From: Prorocentrum cordatum
Lineage: Eukaryota; Sar; Dinophyceae; Prorocentrales; Prorocentraceae
Length of the DNA stretch: 64,000 nucleotides
NCBI GenBank assembly: GCA_963575745.1
Contig: CAUYUJ010000664.1
Location: 46,885-110,884 of the forward strand
Direction: 5' to 3'
Below the pieces are notes generated by a model. It was not told where the DNA came from. It was given only the letters and a program-made list of their open reading frames with translations, and searched no databases. Shown piece by piece: positions 53,040 to 63,285 of this stretch; the first letter of the stretch is position 1, and each line of letters opens with the position of its first letter. The position numbers were made by a program, and so were the translations under genes.

Positions 53040-55020
53040 CTAGGCGACATGAGTGAGGCCCATGATCATGAGGATGTTGGAGCAGTGGTCGCACTCGGCG
53101 TCGCAGGCAGTGAGACGCTCGCGTTGACGACATTCAGCTAATGTGTCAGCTGATGTCAGGATGGGGCGTCCCGCTGGGTGGCTCTTCCAGGCTAAGTGCG
53201 CCAGCGGTTGCAGTCGCATCGTGGCCTCGAAAGACCAAGGCGTTTGGCCAGCGCGCCAGGGCCAGCCCCCTCGTGGGAAGGGCGTGACTTGCATCAAATC
53301 TTCGATGCAGGGACCTCGTTTGCTCGCTCGGGAGAGATCCGGGCGATCGAGCCCACGCGGGGCTGCGCTTCGGGGGCCAACTCTCGGGCGGTTGTGCCAG
53401 CATTGCAGTGGCTGGCGTACTGGTGGAAGGTTACGTTGGCAGTCGTGGGTTGCTTCAAATCTGGCGCGACAGCGGGGCGGGTCGGCGCGGTGGAAGAGGG
53501 GGGGGGAGGAACAGGCGAGGGAGAGGAGCTATCGCGGCTTCTGCCTGGGTCGGAGGCAGGGCGCGAGGGCCCGGCATGGCTGCTTCCATCAGCATTATGA
53601 CTGCGTGGGGGGCAGAGGTGGGGCGACGTGCCTGGGGGGTAGAAAATGGTATGGTGGCTGCGGGGTTGGTGCTCCATCGTCTCCCATTTCCAAATCCGAG
53701 TCGCGCTCCCGATCAACTGGCACGTCAGCGGCGACCTCCTGTTCAGTGGGGGCTGGGAGTGGAAGGCTTTGAAGAGACTTGAGGGCTTGCTGCGCCCCGA
53801 GGAGGGCAGCGTTCGGGTCAAAAGTGGCGGGGGGGGGGGGTGCAAGAAGGCGATGGCTGGGTGTCAGCGCGGGCGCCCGCGCCAGGTGCACCGGGCTGTC
53901 GCGCATTGTTGTCGTTGTCGTCCTGTGTGAAGTGCCGAACTTCATTGGGAGTCCGAGTCGGAGAGGGAGTAGGAGAAGGGGCAGCCAACCGGAGTTCGAG
54001 GAGAGGGCTGGTTGTCGGGCGTCTGCCTTGCAGGTTCTTCGTGGGCTGGCTGTCCTTCGGGGGGGGGGGTCGAAGAGGCGTCGGGGGGCGCGCGGTCCTC
54101 CGCGGGGCGGTCGCACGCAGTGTCGGCGCGGAGTTGCTGAAGGGGTTGCTGACCTAACTGCGCACAGCCCCCATCGGTGGGGCGACCAATCGTCGCTTCC
54201 AGGACGACATCAGTCGAGGCGGCGGGGGGGGGCAGGGGGCACAGCTAACCGCTGCTTCACTGAAAGATAGTGGGGCAGGCGCAATTGGCATGTTATCAGG
54301 AGAAGGGAGGCGACTAACCGTTGCAGCCTCGGGATGAACAGGAGAGGGATGGGACATCGGATGGGGGGCAATCTCTTTCGGTAAGCCATCGTCTCCAACG
54401 GCGCCGGGCGCGGTCTGAGGGGATCAAATTGATCCTCGATCGGCGTGCCCTCACCGATCTGGTCGCTGTTCCCGCTTGCCCTGTGTTTGCCAGAGGCTGA
54501 ATTCCCTGCGCGCCGTCGTCTCCAGCGACGGGATCTGATCCAACGGATACTGGTTGACCCTCATCGTGCCGATCTTGGATCCTGCCCGATGTGTAGATCG
54601 ATGTTTGTACCCGCTGGCCGACTTCGCCCTGGGGGCCATCGTTTGTTTGCTCATCGGAAAGTGATAGAAACCCCAGGCTCTGCACTGGTCTGCCACAATC
54701 CGCCCTGGCGACAGGTCCCTGGATTTCGTCTCGATCGCCGTCTGAGCCCCCGTCCACCCCGGTGGCCCTAGGGCGGCGAGATGGACAGGAGGCGCGTCGA
54801 GGCCTGGCGGCAGCCCGCTATCGCGCGCGACCTGGCACGGGCGGGCACGGGGGGGCCGCGGCGGCCCAGGCGGCGCGTCGGGCGCCCCCTCGAGAGAGGA
54901 GGGGTTGCCCGCAGACGGTTTGAGCCAGACTACGGACTGGCGGGGGTGTTTTTTTTTTTTTGGTCGCGGCCACCAGCGAGCGCGCATGCGGCGAGAGACG
55001 GTGCCCAGGCCGACGGGCAA
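53040..55020 (-). pseudogene. N-terminal Pro-rich region of the retroelement polyprotein
   Basis: From 53297 to 53040: RLQPLAHLAWKSHPAGRPIL and RQRERLTACDAECDHCSNIL (Cys pair). From about 54116 to 53300 a Pro/Ser/Arg-rich spacer with LKSLQSLPLPAPTEQEVAAD, ERDSDLEMGDDGAPTPQPPY. At 54690-54470 basic text with a possible start ATG (MSKQTMAPRAKSASGYKHRS, DQIPSLETTARREFSLWQTQ). Frames change several times and C/G runs (53828-53839, 54060-54069) lie at the changes. This is the most upstream part I can link to the element; beyond 55020 coding character is lost. CTAACCG motifs occur at 54246 and 54314. Confidence 0.35.
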
Positions 55021-55559
55021 ACCTAATTAGCTACAAGACGCGCCGCAGGCCGGCCGACCCACTCGCCAAGCAGCAGCGGGGCTGCGCGGGAGGCAGACAG
55101 CTGGGGGCATCCAGGGAAGCTCAGGCACGCGCAGTCTGACAAAATGCCGAGAAATTCGGTTGATGCCGTGAAGCATAACCCACACAGACGACGGGGGGAC
55201 GTGCACGAAGGAGTGGTGGCCATCATGCTGGGTGGGCGTTCAAGCGGGAAGAACGACGGGCGAGTCGCCAGTGGGGCGCCAGGCCCAGGGCCGCCCCAGC
55301 GGCGCGGGCGGGCCAGGGGATCTGAGCTGCCGAGGGACGACGCAAACCTGCCTGAAGAGGGGGATGAGTCCAGGGTGCTGTTGCGAGCGACTGCAGAAGG
55401 CTAACCACTCCGGCGCGACCACAGTACCCAAGGGGCCATCGCCCCGTGCCCGAGGGAGGCCCGGACGTCAGTGGGCCGGCCCCTCCAACAACAGAACAGA
55501 GCCGACGCCAGATGGACTGAAGGAGAAAGCTAGGCTGGCGTGGTGAAACATCGCCAGCG
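55021..55559. other. No gene seen
   Basis: GC-rich sequence, long frames on both strands with Gly/Arg/Pro bias, a CTAACCACTCC motif at 55401. Nothing that I can support as coding. Confidence 0.4.
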
Positions 55560-56245
55560 AGGTAGGGGGATCCATGGAGGGCGCTGCGCGAGGCAAAGCT
55601 GGTGGGAGAAAAAATCGAAAGAAAGGTGGGGCGTCCAGGGTGGAACTGCACGGCAGCTGCCGCCTGATGTACGCCGAAGGCCACAGTGGGACAGTCTTAT
55701 CCGCCGAATCCGGCATTCCCCGCAAGGAACCAGGTTCTCCGTCGAATCCGTCATTCCACGCGGGCGCCCAGGGTCGCAGCTAATCGCCGCTGAAGGTGAA
55801 GTAAAGTTACCGCTGTGGGCAGCCCTGGGGGGCGGGGACGAACGCCTCCGAGACCAGGATACAAGCCTGTCGGCAGCCCAGCCTGGGGGGGGCCCGGGGG
55901 GGGGGCGGCGGGGGCAGACATCGCCGACCCCCCACCCGGAGGGGTTCCCCAGGGACATCCTGCCAAGCTGGTGGGAAGGGACATCGCCTGCAAGGTGGGG
56001 GGCCCGGGGTGGAACTGCACGGCCGCTGTCGCCTGATGTACGCCGAAAGCCGCCGTGGGACTGCCTTATCCGCCGAATCCGACATTCCCCGCGAGGGTCC
56101 AGGGTCTCCTTCGAATCCGTCGTTCCCGCGGGCGGCGGGGACAGACATCACAGCACATCGCGCGGATCCCAGGTGCACCTGGCCGGGGGGCACGGCCGCC
56201 AGTCCCCGAGGGGCATCCAGGGTCGCAGCTAACCGCCGCTGAGAG
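55560..56245. repeat. Two-copy repeat, period about 370 bp
   Basis: The blocks GTGGAACTGCACGGC, GCCTGATGTACGCCGAA, CTTATCCGCCGAATCC, TTCCCCGC and GTCGCAGCTAA(T/C)CGCCGCTGA occur in order at 55640-55790 and again at 56009-56240. The two units differ by substitutions and one insert. Gly/Pro-rich ORFs over them are not supported. Confidence 0.8.
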
Positions 56246-56459
56246 GAAGGTAATACCGAACGGTCGATCTTTTCGTCCACTACTGGCGTGGCCCAGGGTG
56301 GGCAGTCTGCAGCCAGTGGACTGGCTCGCTGAGGGCAGTGCTGCCACCTCGAAGGCCGGCGCATCCAAGGGTGGGCAGTCTGCAGCCAGTGGGCTGACTC
56401 GCTGAGGGCAGCGCTGCCACCTCGAAGGGCGACGCATCCATGGGGGGTGTGTGGTGGCA

Positions 56460-57400
56460 CATCCAGGGGCGCCGCTGACCGCTGCTGAAGTGTAGAGAAG
56501 GGGTGCCCCACCCGTAGTCTCAGCTGCTCCCCGCGTGGATCCAGGGTCGCGGCGAACCGCCGCTCCGGGTTGGGTGGGGGCGAAGCGCCCACGGAGGGTG
56601 GTGGCAGACGGCCCTTGGCAGACAGCACTGGGATGCAAGAGTGCCCTGAGCCCCCGTGGGATGTCGCGTGCCCGCACAGGGGCGCCGCTGACCGCTGCTG
56701 AAGTGTAGAGAAGGGGTGCCCCACCCGTAGTCCCAGCTGCTCCCCGCGTGGATCCAGGGTCGCGGCGAACCGCCGCTCTGGGTTGGGCGGGGGCGAAGCG
56801 CCCACGGAGGGTGGTGGCAGACGGCCCTTGGCAGACAGCACTGGGATGCAAGAGTGCCCTGAGCCCCCGTGGGATGTCGCGTGCCCGCACAGGGTCGCGG
56901 CTAACCGCCGCTCTGGGTTGAGTGAAGACGGAGGTCTCGCGCCCGTAGTCTCAGCTGCTCCCCGCGTGGATCCAGGGCCGCGGCGAACGCCGCTCTGGGC
57001 TGAGTGAAGACGGAGCGCCCACGGAGGGTGGCGGCAGACGGCCCTTGGCAGACAGCACTGGGATGCAAGAGTACCCTGAGCCCCCGCGGGATGTCTCGAG
57101 CCCGTAGTCCTGGCTACTCCCCGCATGGATCCAGGGTCGCGGCTAACCGCCGCTTCGGGTTCAGTGAAGACGGAGCGTCCACGGAGGGTGGCGGCAGACG
57201 GCCCTTAGCGGACAGCACCGGGATGCAAGAGTCCCTTGAGCATCCGTGGGAGGTCCCGTGCCCGTGGTCTCAGCTGCACCCCGCGTGGATCCAGGGTCGC
57301 GGCTAGCCGCCGCCCTGGGTTGAGTGAAGACGGAGCGCGCACGGGGGGCGGCGGCAGACGGCCCTTGGCCGACAGCACCGGGACGCAGAGCACCTCGAGC
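56460..57400. repeat. GC-rich minisatellite, units of about 215 and 160 bp
   Basis: GGATCCAGGG followed by C(C/G)GCGGC(T/G)AACCGCCGC occurs at 56537, 56750, 56968, 57127 and 57287 (steps of 213, 218, 159 and 160 bp). Each is followed by TGAGTGAAGACGGAG, CCCACGGAGGGTGG, GGCAGACGGCCCTTGGC and CACTGGGATGCAAGAG. The longer units contain an extra GCCGCTGACCGCTGCTGAAG and GTGTAGAGAAGGGGTGCCCC block. A 439-codon frame over this array (minus strand) is repeat-driven. Confidence 0.9.
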
Positions 57401-57682
57401 CCCGCGGGCCCCTTCCCGCCGCGGGGGGCGACGGGACGGGCGCCCAGGGACGCGGCCGCCGGACAGGAGCACGCGCGGATCCTCCACTGCCAGCGCGGCG
57501 CCACGACGGGGGCAGCAAACGGCTGCTATGGGGAGACGACCAGCCACTGCTTATTGCCCCTCCTGGGTGCGCGGGTGTCCGGGTGGTCCTTTGCCGCCTG
57601 GCGACCCCTGCCCGCGCCGCCGCTTCGACCCGGGTGCCGATGCCGCAGCTGAGCCCAGTCGACGCCGAGGCCCAGCGCGTCG

Positions 57683-58399
57683 CTAACGGCCCGTACGTCG
57701 CACTTGTGGCTGCGGAAAGAAGCCAGGAAGTGAAGGCAAGTTTGCGGGTCGTGCCGTAGCGGGTCGAGCGCGCCTTTGCTGCCAGGCGCGGCCAGCTGCG
57801 TGCCGAAAGCGTGCCAAATGCCTGAACATTGCCCCCAGGGTGAGTTGGAGCCGCCTTATCGCCTGGCCGGGTGTCTCCGCGGGAAGGTCCCAGTGGATGG
57901 TACCGATCTTTGCTTTGTACAGCTGCTGTCCCGTGTCGGGGTCTGAGGGCTCTGGCCATTGGCGCGGCACTGGCCATTGGCGCTGCCGCGTGTTCTGGCC
58001 GCAAGTCCCCGGCGAACCAGCCCCGCTGTCCTGGACGGAGGGCTCGGAATCTGTTTGCGACAGTTCCGGTTGCACGCCTGGCGGGGCCCTGCGGGTGGGT
58101 GCGGGCCGCATGGTGGCCGCCGGGCAGGGGCCGGATCGCCTCCGGCAGCCCGGGCGGACGCTGCCCTGAGGTGTGCGGGGAGAGGCCCCTTTCGCTGGCG
58201 TTCGCCTTCGGGCCTGTGCCCGCCGTCGCTCACGGGCGCGCCCCCTTCGGTCGCCGCGAGGCTCTCGCTGGACGCGGGGGCACCGCTGGTCGTACCAGGT
58301 GCGTGCAAGAAGCGAAGCGTGAAGAACTTGCAACAGTTCCAAGGTCTCGCTTGGCTGAAGGCCCAGGAACGGTGTTCGAGCAAGCTTTAGGAACGTCAA
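57683..58399 (-). CDS. Hypothetical ORF, basic
   Basis: A 238-codon minus-strand frame outside the tandem arrays. It starts FLKLARTPFLGLQPSETLEL with LLQVLHASLLARTWYDQRCP, passes an Arg-rich stretch and ends in YKAKIGTIHWDLPAETPGQA, IRRLQLTLGAMFRHLARFRH. A short duplication CCATTGGCGC(T/G)GC(A/C) lies in it (57957-57987). No domain is recognised. GC-rich DNA opens long frames by chance, so this is weak. Confidence 0.25.
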   Translation of the reverse strand: MTFLKLARTPFLGLQPSETLELLQVLHASLLARTWYDQRCPRVQREPRGDRRGRARERRRAQARRRTPAKGASPRTPQGSVRPGCRRRSGPCPAATMRPAPTRRAPPGVQPELSQTDSEPSVQDSGAGSPGTCGQNTRQRQWPVPRQWPEPSDPDTGQQLYKAKIGTIHWDLPAETPGQAIRRLQLTLGAMFRHLARFRHAAGRAWQQRRARPATARPANLPSLPGFFPQPQVRRTGR

Positions 58400-58517
58400 G
58401 ACGCAGCCGTATCGATGGCTCGCGCAGATGAAGTCTCAGGCGTAGTATTATGGCACAGGTCTGGACTGTCAGAAAGCGAAAATCACATTGAATCGAGCGT
58501 TGATATTACAGGAACTG

Positions 58518-58700
58518 TTTTTGGGCACGATTGAGGATTGCCAGACGGTTGCCTTCCAATGGGGCATTTTCCACAATGAAAAAATTCTTGTAGGGCCCCA
58601 TGAAGATGAAACTTGGAGGGAGGGTTTATTGCAACAGCCTTGATGCGCCTTGGGCTTACAATAGTCTTCCTCCTTTTCCTCCTCCTCCTCCTCCTCCGCC
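58518..58700 (+). repeat. Dispersed repeat, copy B (partner at 3.0-3.2 kb)
   Basis: Ordered blocks ATTGAGGATTGCCAGACGGT, GGGGCATTTTCC, CTTGTAGGG, AACTTGGAGGGAGGG, ATTGCAACA, GGGCTTAC and CTTCCTCCTTTTCC match the minus strand of 3040-3230. The copy ends in a (TCC)n tract at 58670-58770, as does copy A. Confidence 0.6.
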
Positions 58701-59222
58701 TCCTCCTCCTCCTACTCCTCCTCCGCCTCCTCCCCCTCCTCCTCCTCCTCTTTCTCCTCTTTCATCCTCTGGCGGTGCAATCCCCGATCCCTCCCACCAA
58801 CGTGGCGAAGAAGGAGGCGCCTCTGGACACCCCGTTGCTCTGGGCAGCACAGGGCCCGCACCGCCGCCGCGATGCCGTCGACGCCCTCCCCAGGGGCCGG
58901 GCGGAGGGGGGAGAGCCGGAGGAGGCGGAGACAGGCGAGCGCGAGACGTCGGTCCGACTGGACCAGCCCTAGAGATTAGGGGACAACTCCTGGGAGGACC
59001 TCGTGAGAACGAAAACTGGCTACTGAACCCGACAGGCGGGCAATCTTCTGACCATAAAAAGATGGATGGGGCCGAGGATTGAGCCCAGTGTATCCAGACT
59101 GAACGAGATCTGGCGGGTTTTCGGCCACACGTATGCCAGCGCCGATTCTGAATTTCCCCCCCCAGGCATCCTGACGGAGGGGAGCGCTGGCGGCCAGAGC
59201 CCTCGGGAGGTGGCCTCGGCTG
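58701..59222. other. No gene seen; (CTC)n and ordinary sequence
   Basis: (CTC)n to about 58772, then GC-rich sequence without a convincing frame. Confidence 0.5.
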
Positions 59223-59392
59223 TTGCTGATGTTGCTGCTGTTGTTGTTGCTGATGTTGCTGGCGGTGTTGGTGCTGGTGTTGTTGCTGTTGTTGCTGTTG
59301 TTGTTGCTGTTGTTGTTGTTGCTGTTGCTGTTGTTGTTGGTGGTGGTGTTGGTGTTGTTGTTGCTGCTGCTGTTGTTGTTGCGGCGCTGGGG
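59222..59392. repeat. (GTT/GCT)n microsatellite
   Basis: TGTTGTTGCTG-type trinucleotide repeat, which yields poly-Val, poly-Leu or poly-Asn strings depending on frame. It is followed by a CTAACAGCTGC motif at 59399. Confidence 0.9.
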
Positions 59393-59799
59393 CTTGAGGC
59401 TAACAGCTGCATGCACACCGCCACGGTCGGAGGGTGGGAAGGAGGGAGAGTTCAGAGGGGAGCGGACGAGCGAGGGGCAAAGGGGTAAAGATAGGTGAGG
59501 AGTGGGGAAGGAGGACTGCGCGGAGGAGGGAGAGAGGAGGCAGGAGGAAGGGGGGAGGCGGAGGGGGGCTTCCTCCTACTCCTCCCGCACCTCCTCCATC
59601 CCCTTTCCTTCTTGATTGCTCCTCCCCGTGCGACAGCCAGACCAAGTGTCTGTAGGGCGAGCCTGGCGTTTCGCCTGAGACTTCATCCCCGCCTACGACA
59701 CCGACACATGAAATTGCCGGGCAGCTGCGTTGAAGGGGGGTCCAAAGGTTGAAGTCGTCTCCGAAGCTCCCAACAGTCACGCACATCAAGGGCAGGCTG

Positions 59800-60370
59800 G
59801 TTTCAGAATGTGGCTCTCGCCCTAGCGCCGCGCAAATTGCATTTCAATATTCCAACCAGGTACAGGTTTCCCAAGTGAGGACGGGGACGAGGGGAGTGAT
59901 GGCTTATTCAAGTCCATCCCCATGGGTTTCTTGATGTCCCCTTTCCTCTCGTACCCGTTTCATGTGGTGTGGGGGGGGTCAACGTGGCTTTCCTCTCAGT
60001 GCCGCTACACAGATGGAGAAGGGTTCTTTTCAAAATGTGGTTCTCGCCCTCACGCCGCGCGCAGTCGTCTGTGAAAGTCCTGTCAACAGTTCCAAAAACG
60101 GATGGGGGATCCGCGTTTACAGTGCGGCTCTCGCCGCCTTAGCGCTTCGCGCATTCGTCCCCGAAGCGCCCAGCAGTTAAGTTACGCGGACGGAGAGCAG
60201 TTCCTCTTCAAAAGAGAACCCTCGCTTGGTGAGGAGTGGCTCCCTTTCAAATCAAGGCCCTCGCCTGTGATTTATCTTCGAACTGTCAGGCCAGCCGTTT
60301 CTACTCAAAGAAACTTGCGCGGCCTTGGGGCGGCCACTCTCAAAAGCGGGGCTCTCGCTGGACACCCCCA
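59800..60370 (+). repeat. GTGGCTCTCGCC repeat units
   Basis: TTTCAGAATGTGGCTCTCGCCCTAGCGCCGCGC-like cores (quoted in parts: TTTCAGAATGTGG, CTCTCGCCCTAGCGCC) occur at about 59803 and 60029, with weaker units at 60120, 60228 and 60340. Spacing is about 90-220 bp. They match, in opposite orientation, the two units at 3417-3535. Confidence 0.5.
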
Positions 60371-60922
60371 TGTCTTCATGATCCCCCCCGTCGCCGTCAT
60401 TGTGGCTACACGTACGGATGGCAGCTCCTGCACGAGACGGAGCCATCGCCCGAGCTGCAAGACCACGGGGCGTTCGTCTTCCAAGGGGGGGCGCTTCACG
60501 CCGCGCCCACCGCCTCCTCTCCTTTCTCTCGTCGGCCGACCGCCGCGGCTGCGCATCGCCCGCAGCCGCCCGCGCCGTCTCAAGGATCTCGAGGCCGCCG
60601 GCAGCGTCGCCTCCAGACACCGGCCATGCGCGATGCGGAAATGCTGGCGTAGCGACTTCGGTTTAGCAAAGTAGAGTGCCTTATCACACTTATAGATGTA
60701 GCTGTCTCAGATGCAAATGTACTTACCGAAGCCGCAACTATACTTACACGGTGTCCCTAACCATACTTACACAACAATTTATAATCGACATATAACCATC
60801 TTATAACTTTCATAACTTTCATAACTTCTTCAATTTCCATGCCCCTCCCCTCCCCTCCCCCCCTGTGGTTCGGTAGTGAGCCAGTAGGACGGCGAGAAGA
60901 AAGGAGGGGGGAAGGAGGAGGA

Positions 60923-61119
60923 CAGCGATGCATTCGCTAACGCATTCCTGGGTATGAGCGATAAATTTGCTATGTGGTTCTCTGAGCGATCAATTCGCTG
61001 TGCAATTATCTGAGCGATCAATTCGCTATAAGCGATGAATTCGCTATGTGGTTCTCTGAGCGATCAATTCGCTGTGCAATTATCTGAGCGATCAATTCGC
61101 TATAAGCGATGAATTCGCT
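60923..61119. repeat. AGCGAT-NN-ATTCGCT palindromes, upstream cluster
   Basis: Eight near-palindromic units of the form AGCGATNNATTCGCT stand at about 60923, 60957, 60985, 61013, 61031, 61059, 61087 and 61105. From 60969 the unit GCTATGTGGTTCTCTGAG with its following palindromes is duplicated exactly with a 74-bp period (60969-61042, 61043-61116). Further copies lie on the other side of the gene. Confidence 0.9.
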
Positions 61120-61220
61120 GTGAGGCCCCTGCCCATGCCGCCCCCACTGCGCCATCATTCGAAGCCGTTTGCATACGCAAGCCCGCGCGTTTTTTTTTGG
61201 GTGGGTGGGGCCGCATAGCC

Positions 61221-62660
61221 ATGGCTGCCCAGCGCTTGCGCGACCAAGTCGAGGCCGTCGGGCGATTGCTCGAGGCAGTGCAAGGGCAGCCCTGTTTCGA
61301 TACGGTGGCGGCCGCGCAGGAAAGGATGCTCGCGCAGGCTTTCGGGAGCGCGAAGCTGCAGCCCACGCAGGTGACAACCCTCTCGTCTCTCGTCGCAGCG
61401 CAACCCTGGTCCGAGGTTTCCAAGGGGAGGCTGTTGGAGAAGCTCGGCAGCATCGTGGCTTCTGGCAGCGCCGTGGGTTTGCGAATGGCTCAGCAGGATT
61501 ATGAGTGCATCTTCGGGTACCTGACAGCGGGCTCGTGGCACCAGTTGGCGCGGACCGACGTGCCCGAGGAAGCGAAGCTCAACGTGCTGGTTGATGTTGC
61601 GATTAGCTTAAGTCTTCGCAACCCGACCGAAGGCACGTATCATATGTTGACGGCGATGTGGCGCATGGCCGTGGACGGAGCCGAGGCCGCGAAGAATTTG
61701 GCGCGGGCTGCAAAGTACTCGTACCTCCAGCAGACCAAGCGCGTGTTCAAGCGCCAGGCTGCAGCTGAAATTGCGGCCCTCGTCGAGGGGAGGGAGACCT
61801 AGGAGAAGGGAGGGTGGGGGAGGAGGAGGAGGAGGAGGAGGCAGTTTCCCCTGGCCGCAATTTCACCCACGAAGGTTTCGAGGCTTCCTGCGCCCCCCGT
61901 TCGGCTGACCGAGCTGCCTACGTCCCCCTCGACGTTCTGCGAGGACCACCCTGGCTTCTTCAAGCAAGTGTATGGCGACGAGTTGCCAGCTGCATGCCCC
62001 GCGCCAGAAGCCGCGATTCGCTCCGCCCAGGCTGCGCACCCATGCCGCAACACAAAGCAGCAGGCCACGGGGGCGCAGATGATGAGCGCCTCGGCGTCGC
62101 AGCCCGACGTTTTGCAGATGATGCAGCTCATGTTCGATAACTAGCGGCGGGCGGACGTCGGCGCTCAGACGGGCCCTTTGAACCTCAAGATCCTGGGAGG
62201 CGGCGCGAAACGTGCCGCGGCCTCGGCGTTCGCAGCCGTGGAGGACGCTGCCCCGAGTTCTCTTCCATCTTCCGCCTCAGAAGGGGCACCGTCGCCAGCA
62301 GCGCCAACGCCACCGTCGCCAGGGACGCCTGCAGCAGCCAGCGTCGCCAAAAAGAACGTGACTCCCCCCAAGAAGGAGGACGTCGCCTCGGTCACCGAGG
62401 ACATCCTGCACGGACTCGTGGCCAAGGAGAAGGGGGGGGGCCCGAAGCCGAAGGCAATGGGGAAGGCAAAGGGGAAGGCGAAAGCAAAGGCGACGAAGGC
62501 TGGGGCTAAGACGACGGGCGAAGGCCACGGGAAGGGCGTCACCGTGTCACCCCTGTTCAAGCCCATCAAGAAGCTCGGGTGTTCGAAGTGTCGTTACGCC
62601 AAAAAGGGGTGCTCGAGTTGCAAAGAGCGGCTCAGGATTTCAAAGCTGCTGGGTACGTAG
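61221..62660 (+). pseudogene. Multi-copy dinoflagellate gene, retrocopy with two in-frame TAGs
   Basis: The ATG at 61221 (MAAQRLRDQVEAVGRLLEAV) opens a frame that encodes an all-helical part: QGQPCFDTVAAAQERMLAQA, AQPWSEVSKGRLLEKLGSIV, RMAQQDYECIFGYLTAGSWH, EEAKLNVLVDVAISLSLRNP. It reaches TAG at 61800. The same frame continues with RLPAPPVRLTELPTSPSTFC, EDHPGFFKQVYGDELPAACP and QPDVLQMMQLMFDN, TAG at 62142, then an Ala/Pro/Lys linker (KGKAKAKATKAG) and a final GCSKCRYAKKGCSSCKERLR, a compact Cys/Lys motif. I recognise this domain order from other dinoflagellate sequences but know of no assigned function. A poly(A) tract at 62943 and no introns indicate a processed copy. Confidence 0.7.
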
Positions 62661-62942
62661 CCCATAATGTGTGTAGGTTTCCTGAGGCGCTCTCGGCCGC
62701 GCTGGGTCCGCCACGCACTTTGCCAGATGTATTTCGGCCTGGGCCGTGCCACACGCCGCGCGCTCATAGTCATGCTACGGTGTTTCGGACAGAGCGTCCA
62801 ATGCATTTCGCTACCGCGCTTCTGTATATGGGGCCCTGGAGAGCGCATCCTAGCGTTTGGGTAAGCCGCGCGAGCGCCCCAGGGAACCCTGCCGCTCACT
62901 TTTACTCTTGTGAAGGCGTGCCTTACCGTTGCCTGCGATGAC
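62661..62942 (+). other. 3-prime UTR of the retrocopy
   Basis: About 280 bp between the stop at 62658-62660 and the A16 tract, without a credible frame. It contains ordinary sequence and no canonical AATAAA just before the A tract. Confidence 0.5.
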
Positions 62943-62958
62943 AAAAAAAAAAAAAAAA
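62943..62958 (+). other. Poly(A) tract of retrocopy
   Basis: Sixteen A in a row after GATGAC, immediately followed by CAGCGATCCACTCGCT, one of the flanking palindromes. The position after a coding frame on the same strand fits a reverse-transcribed mRNA tail. Confidence 0.75.
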
Positions 62959-63250
62959 CAGCGATCCACTCGCTAAGCGATTCATTCGCTTGGGGATAGA
63001 CAGGGTGAGAGGGGTGAGAGGGGAGAGTGATGGACCGCTGACTTGGAGAGGGGTAGGAGGGGTGAGAGGGGTGAGAGGGGTGAGAGGGGAGAAGGAAGAG
63101 AGGAGGGTGAGAGGGGAGAGTTATGGATGAGGCCTCGACCCCTCAAGCCAACCCCCAACCCTGCGTCAGCGATGCATTCGCTTTCCTCCGACCTCCCATC
63201 GAAGCAGCGCTCCCTTCACCTCAACCCTGTGTCAGCGATGCATTCGCTTG
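62959..63250. repeat. AGCGAT palindromes and GGGTGAGAG minisatellite, downstream cluster
   Basis: Palindromes of the AGCGATNNATTCGCT type at about 62961, 62978, 63167 and 63232. Between them (63004-63118) is a 10-bp tandem repeat GAGAGGGGTG in about 8-10 copies. Confidence 0.85.
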
Positions 63251-63285
63251 CTCGCGGAGCGCCCCTGCGACCGCGCCTTCGCATT

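Noticed and set aside
55807-57126. 439-codon minus-strand ORF
   Set aside because: Entirely over the tandem minisatellite; internal repetition and no domain.
59020-59498. ORFs with poly-Asn, poly-Val, poly-Leu or poly-Thr
   Set aside because: Translation of the (GTT/GCT)n microsatellite in different frames.
61205-61226. GCCGCATAGCCATGGCT as a spliced-leader relic before the ATG at 61221
   Set aside because: Only a few bases match the leader start and the GGCTCAAG end is absent.
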